Shown here piece by piece: positions 21,065-32,828 of a DNA stretch of 64,000 nucleotides (position 1 is the stretch's first letter; each line of letters starts with the position of its first letter). This DNA comes from Nymphaea colorata. Its lineage: Eukaryota > Streptophyta > Magnoliopsida > Nymphaeales > Nymphaeaceae. The DNA is taken from positions 8,483,353-8,547,352 of the forward strand of contig NC_045141.1 of assembly GCF_008831285.2 (NCBI RefSeq), in the 5' to 3' direction. The notes beneath the pieces were generated by a model. That model was not told where the DNA came from. It did not search any database and saw only the letters and a list, made by a program, of their open reading frames with translations. The position numbers and the translations under genes were made by a program.

Positions 21065-23790
21065 ATGGCAAGCACCGGCCGGTCACCTCAGCCACTTGCG
21101 TTTCTATTGTGTTTCTCCTCCTTCACCTTGGTTGTGGTTCTCGGCCAAGGGGAGGTGCCCTCAGCCCTTGTTTCTCTGAGCAACGTGACTGATCAATTCG
21201 CATTGTTGCCTTTCAAATCCCATGTCACTAAAGACCCTTATAATGTGTTATCAAATTGGAATTTCAACATCTCCTTCTGCGACTGGACAGGAGTGTCATG
21301 CGGTCATGGTCACACAGGGTCGTTGCTCTGAACCTCTCCGAAAAGGCACTCGAAGGTACTATCTCCCCATACATCAGCAATCTCTCCTTCTTACAGGTTC
21401 TTGATCTCTCGAAGGACAGTTTCCATGGTCACCTTTTCGAGCATTTTAGTCATCTCCCTCTGTTAGACAATCTTTCTATAAGAAAAAACAATTTTGAGGG
21501 GTTGATCCTACAAACACTGAGCCATTGTCAAGGTCTCCAAATACTGTCAGCACATGATAACCAATTCTATGGAAGCATCCCAAAGTTTCTAGGCGGTTTG
21601 TCAGAAATCAAGTGCTTCAACATTCTTCGTAATAGGCTCACCGGCACCATTCCAGTTGCTTTGGCTAATCTCACAAAACTGGAGTGGTTTATTTTCGGTC
21701 AAAATCAGATACAGGGGAACATTCCTCCTGAGTTGGGAAGCCTAACCCACTTGATGGCCTTTATCATGCAAATGAACAATGTCACTGGTACACTGCCTGA
21801 GAGCTTGTTTAACCTATCCGCTCTGGAGGATTTGAGTTTCATGTCCAATCAACTAACAGGGCATCTCCCAAAAGATGCAGGCCGCTTCCTGCCCAATCTC
21901 CAACGACTTTATATGTGATTTAGCAATTTTGATGGCCCTTTCTGAGCTTTTCTTTCTAATGCTACAAGACTTCAACTTCTTAGTGTAGAAAGGAGAAAAT
22001 TTAGTGGTCCAATACCATTGGAATTAGGTAGTCTGTCACAACTCAGGTGCATTTCTCAATGGAGAAATATGTTGACCAATGTCCCTGGCAACCATGAGCT
22101 CTCCATTCTCACATCGTTCACCAACTGTGGACTGCTAGAGGAAATTGTTCTGTCACAAAACCTTCTGAATTGCACTCTTCCAGCCACTGTTGGAAACCTG
22201 ACAACCACCTTGTCAAGACTTTACCTTTCGTTTAATCTGATTGAAGGTACTATCCCATTGGCCGTAGCCAACTTGACCAAGTTAATTTCCTTATGTTTGA
22301 GTTCCAACAAAATAAAAGGGCTCATTCCACCAAATATAGGACAGATGCACAACTTACAAGAGTTGTATATTGATAAAAATGCATTAGAATGCCCAATCCT
22401 GCAATCAATCTACCAATTGGTCCGCATGTATGTGTTTGTTATTGAATGCAACATGCTAATTGGGTCAATTTCAAGCTCTATAAACAATCTCACTAGTTTG
22501 CAACAGATGAGTCTACACTCAAACAGTTTGTTACCAACACTACTGCCAGGTCTTTGTGAGTTGAAGTATTTGTTGGAGCTATACTTGCAAGACAACTCTT
22601 TCACTGGTCACCTGCCTCTGGATCTCGAGAATTTTTCCATGATGATTGACATATATCTCTGCAAACATGCTGAGTGGAGAGTTGTCTGCATCATTATCAA
22701 AGCTCCAAATGCTAAAGTATTTGAATCTGTCTCAGAACACATTCGATGGTCACATTCCTGAACAACTTGATCACATGGCAAACATTGAAGCTATTGACCT
22801 TTCCGACAATAAGCTTTCGGTTGAGATACCAAAATCATTGGAGAAACTTCAACACATCAAGGTCTTGGACTTGTCGTTTGCAAACCTTTCTGCCGAGTCG
22901 TTCCTAGGGAACTATGCACTATGTGGAGCACCCAAATTCCATGTCCATTGTGTTTAGACAAAAAAGAGAGAGGCAAAGTAAGAACAATGCGGCTAGAGTG
23001 ATTGCTCCTTGCACAATTGGAGGCTCAGCACTTGTGGTCATTGTTTGCACACTCATTGGTATCTCATGCTATAGAAAGAGGGGGATGTTGAAACATCTTG
23101 ATGGCATTGAAAGATTACGAGGAATTACACTTTTAGTGATTTCTTACAGAGAGCTATTGCATGCGACGAGCAACTTCAGTAATGCAAATTTTCTTGGGAA
23201 TGGAAGCTTTGGTTCAGTGTACAAAGCAATTCTAGCAGATGGAACTACTATGGTAGTTAAGATCCTTAATTTGCTATTTGAGGGAGCATCTAAAAGTTTT
23301 GACATTGAGTGCACTGTCATCCACCAAATCAGGTTCTGAAACCTTGTTAAAGTCATTACGTCCTGCTCTAGTACAGATTTCAAGGCTTTAGTTCTCCAAT
23401 ACATGCCCCTTGGCAGCCCAGAAGTCTGTCTACATTCGGGTGACCATCACTTGAATCTCTTACAGAGATTGGATATCATGATTGATGTGGCTTGTGCTGT
23501 AGAATATCTTCACCATGGTTACTCGGAAACTGTAGTTCATTGTGATCTGAAGGCAAGTAATGTGCTTCCAGATGAGAACATGACAGCATACGTCAGCGAT
23601 TTTGGCATTGCAAAGATTCTAGTTGGTCTGAATTCTTCTACTCATACAGCTACCCTTGAAATCATCGGATACATTGCACCAGGTAGTACTATCTCTTATT
23701 CTTTTGTCTTTTTATAAATTTTGTGTCTAGAAGAAGTGTGAGTATTTTTGCCTGAAGAGGTGATGAGGTGAGATAAAGAGAGACAAAGAG

Positions 23791-23918
23791 AGAGTGGGTG
23801 GGTTTGCCAGTCCTAATGGACTCTCTCTTTCCCTCTCTCTCTCTGTGCATATATATATATAAAGAGAGAGAGAGAGGGAAAGAGAGAGTCCATTAGGACT
23901 GGCAAACCCACCCACTCT
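23791..23918. repeat. Perfect 54-bp inverted repeat (foldback) in the RLK 3 intron
   Basis: Arms 23,791-23,844 and 23,865-23,918 are exact reverse complements, separated by a 20-base loop that is mostly TA. The unique part of the arm includes GTTTGCCAGTCCTAATGGAC; the inner part is CT/GA repeat. Read as RNA it would form a near-perfect 54-bp duplex. Copy B has the same structure at 37,830-37,957. Confidence 0.93.
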
Positions 23919-24817
23919 ATATATATTCATTCATTCATTTATTTATATTGAAATAAGCTGACTAAGCTTTTTTTAAATTTTGCATGTTTTAAACATTGCA
24001 AAAGAATGCATTGATGATAGCCGATGTTTTGACAACCGCTTTTAGCATTGAGACTGTTTTTAGGGTCACAAAATATGAAAAAGAGTCATCAGTAACATAG
24101 GTAGCCAACTGATTTCAATTATATATGTCTATACCTATATATATATATATATATATAATATATATTGTTTGGTCCCGACTTGTGTAGTTTAACTAATTAT
24201 ACTCTTCTGTGGTTTGCAATATGACATCAATAAATATATTAATTGATGTGAAAACACCCATGTCCATCTAATCTTCATGATTTTGTGGTTCACACGTAAA
24301 GACATGCACAAGTGGTACCTAGCTCAATAATGCAAACGTCATTAATCAACTATTTTACATGGACAATTCATTTGTTGATCACATGGCTTATGGTGTTTTA
24401 TGCTAGTTTTTGCGTTGTTTCATGCTCATGTACACATCTGTTTTTCGCTTGTCCTCAACAGACTAGAATCTTCAATTGATCTTCTTCTTTTAACAGAAGT
24501 TATAAACTTTTTTCCTTTCATGTATAAAAGAATCCTAATCATAAATACCTTTCTACCTAATGGCTTAAGAATGGTCAACAATCGGCACTACTGAATAATT
24601 CACTCGATTTAGGAGCCATCTAAGAGAACCTTGTGATAGATCACTGGAGAATTAGAAGGAAGATTAGTTTAATTAGGCCTTTATATTGTGAAATCACTGC
24701 TTCATACAATTAATGAAACTGGACAAATCTCACATGCCCCATAGAATAAATCTGGATGCATGTTTGAATTCTTTTAAAAGCACTTGAATATCAGATATAT
24801 AGGACTTCAGTTCTAAA

Positions 24818-25068
24818 TAGACTTGGGCATCGGGCCAGACCAGTCCGATAAGAACAGGGTTCGGGCCGGCCTTATGTCCAAAATCCAAGCCCTGGCCCAT
24901 CCTGGTTACATAAAAAATATTTTTTAATATAACATAAATTTTATTAATATAAAATATATTTTAAATAACAAGATATGTATTATTAATAAAATAAAATTAA
25001 TATTTAAAAGTTATGAAAATGGATCGGCCCCTTCGGGCTGACCCGGGCCGGCCCGATAACCATGTCTA
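24818..25068. mobile_element. hAT-like MITE with exact 8-bp target-site duplication
   Basis: Terminal inverted repeats TAGACTTGGGCATCGGGCC and (reverse complement) TAGACATGGTTATCGGGCC flank a 251-bp non-coding element with GC-rich ends (GGGCCGGCC, GACCCGGGCCGG) and an AT-rich middle. The 8-bp duplication GTTCTAAA is exact at 24,810-24,817 and 25,069-25,076, as expected for hAT insertion. Confidence 0.85.
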
Positions 25069-25639
25069 GTTCTAAATCATAATCTTGTATTCTTTTTTAG
25101 ATGTATATATGATAATACAACAAGAGAAAGGCAGGATTGGATGTTCAATTGATCTTAAGTCCATTAATTTCCAGGCCTCTTGCCCAAAACCAATTAGTGC
25201 AATTGTGTCATAGATGAGCATTAGCCAATTATATTGTGCTTGATAATCATGTCTAATATTGTTGAGTGGTCGAATTAGAATTTCGGATGGCCGGAAAGGT
25301 GTCAGCCAAAGTCGACGTCTACAGCTACGGAATTCTGCTCCTTGAGATGTTTACAGGAAGAAAGCCTACTGATGAACAGTTTGATGGGGATTTTAGTTTG
25401 AGGCAATGGGTGACTGAAGCATTTCCTGTTGCAATTTCAGATGTCATTGACAGCCATCTTTTGAATGAAAGCAATACTACTCCAACTGAAAGATCAGCTG
25501 CTATGAATGAGCTGCTGGTAATGATAATGGAGTAGGCTTGTCATGTTCAAATATCTCTCCAAATGAAAGAATGGACATGAACAAAGTGGTTGTAGGGCTG
25601 AGAAGGATACGACATAAGATAAAAATGATAGAAGGATAA

Positions 25640-26750
25640 CTCAAAATATATCCATAGATGCAATGAGATTTAATTCTGGGCACGACCAGCCATTGGGTAA
25701 AATAGTTGGAGGTGGAAATGTAGTTTGATTGCTTTCATGAAAGCTCTCACTTGCAATGCTCAATTACAGTTGGTAAAGGATTTAATAAAGATATGCTTAA
25801 TATGCTTGGGTGTTCTATTCCTAAGGCATTTGAGTGACTAATCTTGTAGAACAACTCACATTTCCAGTGCAAGTTAATGAAAGAGGCTTGGAACTTAGTC
25901 ATTTTTGCAGTTTGTGCTTTGTTCTAAGTAAGGACACCACTATAGCCATAGTTCACATAAATCCTTCCAATTTTCTATATTTGATGTACTATATCCTCAG
26001 CACAATTCTCAAACCTACCAAAAAAATCACAACAAGAAGAAAGAATGAAAATGAACAATTCCAGTAAGTTTTGGACTGAAGTCCAATTTTATCAAAAGAA
26101 AAGCCCTTGAATGAGGAGGATGATAATTATATGTTGTGAGCAACATTGTGTTATTGGAGCATGTTATATGTAATGGCCCTCTAACAAAGGACCATGTGTT
26201 ATGGGCTAAAAATGACCAAAAGACCAAAATGACCCTGTTAGTTAAATAGAAGACCCCTCCCCCTACAAGCAAAAGTGAAACTTGGAAAATCTTCATTCTA
26301 TTTCCTAGGAAGCGAACCCACCAATGCTGAAAGGAAGCTTGGTGTTATCTCAAAGAAGTAATATCTTTAATCTTTTTAAGCATACAAAAATGCATGAATG
26401 TTGCTCACAATTCAAAGCTTATGTTGAAGTATTGTGGAAGCATGCAATATGTGTACCTCACTCAGCCTGATACTGCCTTGTGTGCAAATAAGGTTGTGTG
26501 CATCCCAAAATTTGTTTATGTTTTTTTTTGAAGTGTATTAAAAATTATTTTATTTTCAAAAGAGGAAAAAAGGGACTAGCCTGAGGTACGAGCTTGGTCA
26601 TTCCTGACGTGTTGATCATGATGCATTTTATATTCGGCCAAACATTATCTTCAACCTATATATGGTGTGGTACTTGATAAAGAAGTTAAAACTTATAAAG
26701 CAAGGGAAGGAAATTCTTTTTAAAGGAAAATATTTCATAAACCTTTATCA
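25640..26750. other. Gene-free stretch after RLK 3
   Basis: 3-prime flank of RLK 3 copy A. No gene is recognised, and the same sequence follows copy B. Single-base losses relative to copy B are frequent from here to the gap. Confidence 0.5.
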
Positions 26751-26754
26751 AAAC

Positions 26755-27110
26755 AGTTAGAGAGAGTGAGATAAAGATTTTTAAGAGAGACAAAATATAG
26801 ACAAAAAGTAATAATAAAAGAGCAAGAATTTTAAGAGAAAATTAAGAAAGAGAGAAATAAAGATTTATAAGAGAGTGCAAAAAATAAAGAGAAAAACTAA
26901 TAGAAGAGCAAGAGATTTTAGGAGAAAAATGTATGATGTGTGGTGGTGAGAGAGAGAGAGATGTAAGATTTTTAAGGAGAGAAGAAATGAGAAAGGAAAA
27001 TTAGTAAAATAGAGATTTTAAAGAACAGTCAAGTGATATAAAGATTCTTAGAGAAAAAAAGATAAATGAGAAAGAGCCAAGAAAACAAGGAAAAAAATGG
27101 ATCTATTTAA
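26755..27110 (+). repeat. Purine-rich imperfect repeat tract
   Basis: The tract is dominated by A and G, with recurring AAAGATTTTTAAGAGAG and AAGAGCAAGA words in imperfect units of roughly 100 bases. The copy B equivalent is about 40,812-41,160, with an extra (TG)n run. Confidence 0.65.
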
Positions 27111-27119
27111 CCCCTCTTT

Positions 27120-28900
27120 TATTTATATAGAAATTAAGACTTAGGAGATAATTTTGAAAATTTCAACTTCATATTTTATGTAGCTGACAGAGGAACTTGG
27201 ACTCATGAGAGAGCCTATGGTAAGTCTCTATATCCTCCTTAGGAGGACTTATTATGAAATCCTTTAAAAAATAAGGTAATATACATATAGAGAGAGAGAA
27301 AGAGAGACAAAGTGAAAATATTTCATTTATTATTGCAAAAAAGTATGTCTCTCCCCATTGGGTGTGGGGAGTGAGACTAACTAAAAAAAAAAAAAAACAA
27401 CTATCAATAAAGAATGCTCCTCATGTTCTGAAATCTAGTGGGAATAGACTCTTTTAAATGTGGATGACTCTTTAAAGGCCACTAATAGGACGGCCAATAG
27501 GTTTTTTATCAAGGCAATGAGGATCTAAATGATGTCAAACTAATCATATAGATAATACGAAATTGCATTTTAACTCATCTAAATATCGTAGTGTTTTTTC
27601 CTTGTTAGACAAGCCGCAACTTCAAAATTCAACTTGCTATACATGCATTTTATATTTGAAGCATACATTCAATGGAAGGTTAAAAGGACACATATCGTGC
27701 CTATTTGAATTTATCAAACAAACAAGACTTGGCTTCACCTTACTCATACTTCTAGTGCACTCAAATGTGGCTCCTGCTTGAGGAGGAAATTTCAAGAGCT
27801 GACCATGGAGGGATGATGAAGGGAAGATGATAGAGAAAATGAGATTACATACCTCGAGATGGTATATTCAAGAAGAGCTAAGTCCTTTACTTTAATCAAA
27901 CAATGAAGCTTCCAAAATGAAAACTCTAACGTGTGCAGAAGCTTTCCAAGGGTCTCCACGTACCACCCTTCTACTCATTGAAGACAAGGTTGGAAAGAAG
28001 GAGAATCCCAAGTTTTAAGATGAAGAACTGTTCAAGAGAGAGAGAAGAATAGATGAAGGAAGAAAGATAAAAGGACTTCATAGCTCTTAGTTTGAGGGGC
28101 CAAGCAGTTCCCCAAAGGTTAGTCATACCCAAGGATAAAGCTGTGGGGGTAATTTATAAAATGAAATAGAGCCAAAATTCAACGTTTGAAAGTTTTCAAT
28201 TCCTCCATATTTCTTATGAATTTTTTTAGTTTTTTGAATTATTTTTATTTTTATTTTGTTCTTAAGTTTGACTTGTAGAGATTGGCTCTTAGCCCTGCAG
28301 ACACCATTTGGGGGTTCACAGGGGTAAAGTCTACCCAAGAATAGCAAAACCTCTTTTCCTCGAATCAATTTTTTACCAACAAAAAGATTGTCAAGGTAGG
28401 AGACCCTATTCTGAGTGCACACTCAACGATAGCATTCAATAGCAGAGGGTGCCCTTTGAGCCCCCTGCCATCCCCAGGTAGGTCCACCCTAAAAAACCAA
28501 AAAGTTTAACAACAAAAATATGTAATACTTTTAAGAGGTAAAATATTCCTTTTACAAAACGGTCCCGCTCTATTTTTATGATTCCAGGCTTGTTTTCTAT
28601 CCGGATCCAATTTTCTTGAATCAGAAGGGCCCGGATCGATGTCGAAGGTTGGATAATGAATTAGGTGGTTGTTTAGGCTTGAAATATGGATTGTACATCC
28701 AGATTTGGATTTTACGAAGCTGAGTCGAATTGAAAAGTGAGGGGGAGCTTGCGAATGATGTTGGGAATTGATTCTCGTGCTCGATTTCAAACATTTGAGC
28801 CTGAAATATTTTTTTTCTAGATTTTTGGTATTTTGATCTAATCTAGACCTGTGGACGATTTTCTGAATCTATTTTCCTATTTTGGTCCTCATTTTGATTC
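27120..28900. other. Gene-free stretch, unrecognised, possibly transposon-derived
   Basis: Several conserved-looking but uninterpretable blocks lie here, such as ATTTGGGGGTTCACAGGGG at 28,305 and GCCCCCTGCCATCCCCAGG at 28,459. No domain was recognised in either strand. Confidence 0.35.
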
Positions 28901-28909
28901 TCGAGTCTA

Positions 28910-29260
28910 TATGAGTTTTTGACCTTCGTTTTGGATCGAGGGCAGGATTTTGGATCTGGGGTTTGGATTTCGATATGGATCTAGATCTAAGTTATATTTT
29001 GGATCTAAAACTTTGAATTTGGATCTGAATTTGGATATAAGGCATAGTTTTAGATTTAGAGCTCAGTTTTAGATCCAGATTAGGATCTAGGGATCTATTT
29101 TTTATCTAAATTTGGTATTTGGATCCAGATCTGGATTTAAGGCTTGATTTTTGGATCTTGACTTGGGATTTTGGATTGGGTTTAGATCTAGATTGCATGA
29201 ATTTCACCCAAGATTGAGGTTGGGCTTGGGTTCAAAGTTTAGATTTAAATTCAGATGAGT
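28910..29260. repeat. GGATCT/GGATTT-rich degenerate repeat
   Basis: About 350 bases consist of variants of TTTGGATCTGGATTT and GATCTAGAT. The copy B equivalent is about 42,985-43,330. It is non-coding low-complexity sequence upstream of a copia remnant. Confidence 0.6.
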
Positions 29261-29499
29261 TCCAAAATATAGTAAAAAACCAAATTAGAGGGTAATTGGA
29301 TAAGAACTGCGATAAATTGAAGTATTTGAGACCCAAAATTGTTGAAAATAATTGTGAAAGCTTCTAGATATATATTATCCTTGAAAATTTGGGGTAATTA
29401 CAAGGTTCAGCCAATTTATTAGGATCATGTAGAATCTGATGGGGACCTGTCAAGAGAATATTAAGATTCTTAAAAGCTACCATTCATAATGGTCTAATC

Positions 29500-29985
29500 T
29501 TCAAAGCTCAAACCATCCAAGAACAAAGAAATTCATATAAATATAGCGATGCAGACAGGGCCGAATGCCCAAATGATCAATCGATGGTCAAAATTTATGC
29601 ACCTTGTTGGGACTGAATCTTGTTGCAACAATTCAAAGAAACAACAAGTTGTTTCTCAGTCTAGCAAAGAGGCCGACCGAATGTCATGCAGTGCCAACAT
29701 AATAGACGCTGCAACGTGGTAGACATATTTCTAGTTGACCTTGGAACAAGAACAAATCCACCATCCATATGTGAGTGCAACTTATTTAGCAGCCATTCCA
29801 ACTTTTTCATAATAGAAGCCAGCACATTGAAGTGGATGTTCATTTTGTTAGGGACAAGTTGCTCAAGGCACTATTGTTGTGAGACGACATCATCCGAAGA
29901 GCATATTGCAGCTGTGCTTACAAAAATCATTAAGCTCTCATGGCTATCATGTTAATCGAAGCAAGCTTAACATAGGAGCATCCTT
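29500..29985 (+). mobile_element. Ty1/copia RNase H fragment (copy A)
   Basis: The frames read YKYSDADRAECPND and later a match to the copia pattern HIEVDVHFVRD followed by VRRHHPKS, which are the RNase H hallmarks at the end of copia pol. Several stops and frame changes are present. No LTR was identified. Copy B (43,585-44,073) keeps the HIEVDVHFVRDN-VAQGTIVVRR frame more intact; copy A has a 1-base loss there. Confidence 0.7.
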
Positions 29986-29988
29986 ATG

Positions 29989-30172
29989 CAGGGGTAAAGT
30001 CAAGTTAGGGCTCGCACGGGCCCTAGCCCCACCTAAAAAAAAATTACATGTAAATTTTAATAAATTTGACTTGTTCTATATAAAAATTTAAAAAAATAAT
30101 ATTTTCACCCTAGTCAAAATTTAGAAACTTTAATTTAGCCAGTCTCATGAAAAATTTCTAGTTCTGCCTCTG
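29989..30172. mobile_element. hAT-like MITE with imperfect 8-bp duplication (copy A)
   Basis: Ends CAGGGGTAAAGTCAAG and (reverse complement) CAGAGGCAGAACTAGA form imperfect inverted repeats. Flanks TCCTTATG and CCTTTATG agree at 6 of 8 positions. It lies directly after the copia remnant and has the CAGGGGCGGAGCCAG-type plant MITE form. Confidence 0.6.
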
Positions 30173-30750
30173 CCTTTATGTGTCCAGCACCTAAGGGTTT
30201 AGTTACCTCTTTCGCAGACAAGTGTGGTGTTAGGAATTTTTCATTGCAAGTGTGCAACTGTAGTTTCAAAATTTTAACCGGGGCTGAAATACAAATTTCA
30301 TATTTTTTTATATTGGTTAATTTAAATTTTTTAATATTTGCATATAAAATTTTGATTTTTTTTTTATTTTCTAAGCATGAACACATAATAGAGAGTATAT
30401 TGATCAACACGGGAGGTGGCCATCGCATGCATTGTTGTAAGGCATATTGTTAATACCAAAGTAAAACAGTCCGAGATCCAAGATCCACAATAAGCGAAAC
30501 AAAGGCGACGAAGGGGATTACTATCATTGTTGTAAGGCATTGTTCCAAGTTCCAACTCCACATATGGTTCCATGGGACCAGGTGCCGTGTTTGTCTATGA
30601 TTCTCTTTTTCTTTGTTCGTTTGTACCGGCAAACCTTTCATGCGACTCGGAGAGTTGTCCGTGAGCGACAAGAAAAACATCGGCGAACCACCATTCCCAA
30701 TTCAAACAACCCGCTTTTGTATTCGACTCGGGTCGGTGTCTGACTCGGTC

Positions 30751-30850
30751 NNNNNNNNNNNNNNNNNNNNNNNNNNNNNNNNNNNNNNNNNNNNNNNNNN
30801 NNNNNNNNNNNNNNNNNNNNNNNNNNNNNNNNNNNNNNNNNNNNNNNNNN
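30751..30850. other. Assembly gap of exactly 100 N
   Basis: One hundred N characters, the conventional length for a gap of unknown size. Sequence to its left continues (in copy B) at 44,842; sequence to its right continues leftward (in copy A) at 16,823. Confidence 1.
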
Positions 30851-31954
30851 TGTCGCAAATGGAAAGACTAAACCTGTAACAGGGCTTCCTGTGTTGTGGG
30901 GGTCTCTCTTACAGAATATGTTTGGATTATTGTTTTTCTCCTCGGATGAACTTGTGTTCTTCATCGTTGCCCTTGTTCATCTCAAACTTGGGAACAACTA
31001 GGCTCATATATAGGAGACAAAAATTATCAAGTTTTGCATTTGAACATTTCAATCAGTCTTTGACATTTGAAAACTTTGGTCAATAAATTGGTTGTGGCAA
31101 TATTTTGCAAAAGAAAAAAATAAAAGAAAGAAATTCTGGAAATTTCTCCAAATCCATGGAAAGTCGAAATTTTCATGTTTTTCCTGCATTCTTAGGTTTT
31201 CCAAACGTCACACTATTAGCAAGTGTTAAAAATTTTGGTTTTTTGAAAGTTTAGTAAGTAAAAAGTTTAATAATTATATTTTTCTGCCATAACAATGACT
31301 GAAATTCCAAATTGATGGGATTCCTTGAAACTTTTGGTGGCCTATCAAATTAGAGTTTTAGAATTAGTGTCTTAGCTTTTCTTATCACTTTCAAACAACT
31401 CCCTATCTTACTTGCAGCAGTGAAATCTTTTTTTCGTAGTGAAATAAAATGTGATCAGATGGAGCTTTCAATCATCAAATTTCAAGGTCATGTACATTTC
31501 ACATCATCCAGACTTTGCATTTGACATCTAACAATAAGAGATGGCATGAATAAATATGAAATTCTTAATGACTTCTGTCAAATTTTCGTTCCTTTCTTCG
31601 ACTGTTCAAATTTACATGCTTTGACCAAGGTTGATCAGTTGATTACTAAGCCAAATAAGAGGTAAAACAGGATTTATCAAAAAGAACTAAACTTTCAACA
31701 GCCTCTGCCAGGAGTTCATCAAAAATTTATAATCTGCTATTTTTTAAATACAAAATCAGCCCTATACACACACACACACACGTACATACACACATTTACA
31801 TATATGATAGAGTTTTAATTTTGATTATCTACCAAAGTTTCTTATTGGCTATCTCTATTGCATGACACGTGCATGCCAGTAGGGAATAATTTGAGGAGTT
31901 TGTATCTTTTGTTATTGATTGTCTTTCTGGAGTCCTGGGATTGGAGTTAAAATA

Positions 31955-32335
31955 CATCTTGAACTATATATGTTTATATTCACTTATCCATATTCAAATT
32001 CTGATTTGAATACAAACAATGGATCTAAAATTCAATATCACAATCTGAATTTTAAATTTGATTCAATTCTGGCTGATTTTCAAAATGTAATAGCATTTGA
32101 ATATAAGATTTTTATTTAAAATTAATTCCAATCCATTTCTGAACCTAAACCCGAATCCAGTTGGATATATATGTACATCCAAATCTGAAACAGGATCTAG
32201 TCAGATGTTGTTTCTTAAACCCAAACCCAATCCAATTTCTTAATTGGATGTTAAATTTTTAACATATCCGACATTTTTTCAACTGGTTTGGTTGGATATC
32301 CAATTAAAATCAGATATATTGACAACCTAATTTGA
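31955..32335. repeat. GAATCTGAATCC-type dispersed repeat (copy B)
   Basis: Equivalent of 17,930-18,310, with homopolymer-length differences only. Confidence 0.6.
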
Positions 32336-32548
32336 GCGGAATTGGCTCTATATGACCTTTCAGCTATGATTGACCATATCCATTCAATGACAAATTTTAA
32401 AGTTCTCTTTGTTCGACTTTCACAGGTTATTTTTTATTTTAGTTCTCCATGCTTTCTAACTTAATTTTGTTTAGCACTCAAAATAATCTTATTCGATTAT
32501 TTTATGGGAACTATAATGGCCAAAGATATGTGAGATGGTGATAGCGGC

Positions 32549-32616
32549 CACTACAAGAAAACCCCTTACCTCTGATGGGGCTTTTTCTCACCACCAACAG
32601 ATCTAGGTGAAGCTAT
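32549..32616 (+). mobile_element. CACTA-like transposon terminus (copy B)
   Basis: Equivalent of the CACTACAAGAAAACC end at 18,528. Confidence 0.55.
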
Positions 32617-32664
32617 GTACATCATAACTTGCCTCGGCATATGTTTATATCTTATGTTGATCTT

Positions 32665-32828
32665 GGGTCCGTTTGGCAACAATAACAGTATGTAACTGTT
32701 TCATATATTTGTCCCAAATATTAGGTAGATTTATGTAATATTAGGTTATAACATTCCTTGAATCTACCTTAAATATTATGGCAGATATATATAACAATAA
32801 TATCCTGTTGTGATTAGCAGACGAACCC
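32665..32828. mobile_element. Short MITE with GGGTCCGTTTGGCAA-type ends (copy B)
   Basis: Equivalent of 18,644-18,806, one base longer. Confidence 0.5.

Larger units (their letters stand above)
23683..25278 (+). other. Intron of RLK 3 copy A (1,596 bp)
   Basis: Donor CACCAG/GTAGT and acceptor GAATTAG/AATTT restore A-P-E-F. The position and phase are the same as in RLK 1, but the intron is three times longer. It contains a 128-bp foldback, a (TA)n tract near 24,136-24,166 and a hAT-like MITE. Confidence 0.8.
21065..25639 (+). pseudogene. LRR-XII receptor-like kinase pseudogene (RLK 3, copy A)
   Basis: From the ATG at 21,065 there is a signal peptide with core LAFLLCFSS and VVVLG, an LRRNT_2 cap with DWTGVSC, an LRR array, a membrane helix ([17 protein letters not shown]), glycine loop [11 protein letters not shown], beta-3 lysine in VVKILNL, catalytic loop VHCDLKASN (non-RD) and an intact SDFGIAK. 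A phase-1 intron (23,683-25,278) splits APE. Lesions shared with copy B: a 1-base deletion near 21,318, TGA at 21,916-21,918 and 21,943-21,945, a 2-base deletion near 22,650, loss of about 39 bases near 22,880, TAG near 22,955 with a frameshift, and TGA at 23,337-23,339. Copy A alone has a 1-base loss near 25,533 in exon 2. From the membrane helix to the C-terminus the kinase frame is otherwise open. The family role is immune-type surface signalling; this locus cannot make a full receptor. Confidence 0.9.
16824..30750 (+). repeat. Copy A of a nearly identical 14-kb segment, ending at the N gap
   Basis: The segment starts TGTCGCAAATGGAAAG and ends CTGACTCGGTC at the gap. It matches 30,851-44,841 along its whole length. 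Differences seen by eye are mostly single-base indels in homopolymers plus a few substitutions (28.5-29.1 kb) and a short indel near 20,725. The length deficit of copy A builds up mainly between 25 kb and 30.7 kb: the offset between copies goes from 14,042 to 14,091, so about 49 bases are lost there. This suggests a poorly polished contig end. It is most likely one end of an unmerged contig overlap rather than a biological duplication. Confidence 0.9.

Noticed and set aside
23791-23918. Canonical microRNA precursor
   Set aside because: The perfect 54-bp stem with a TA-rich loop and simple-repeat inner arms is unlike the imperfect stem of a mature miRNA gene. A foldback or siRNA source is more plausible, so no ncRNA is called.
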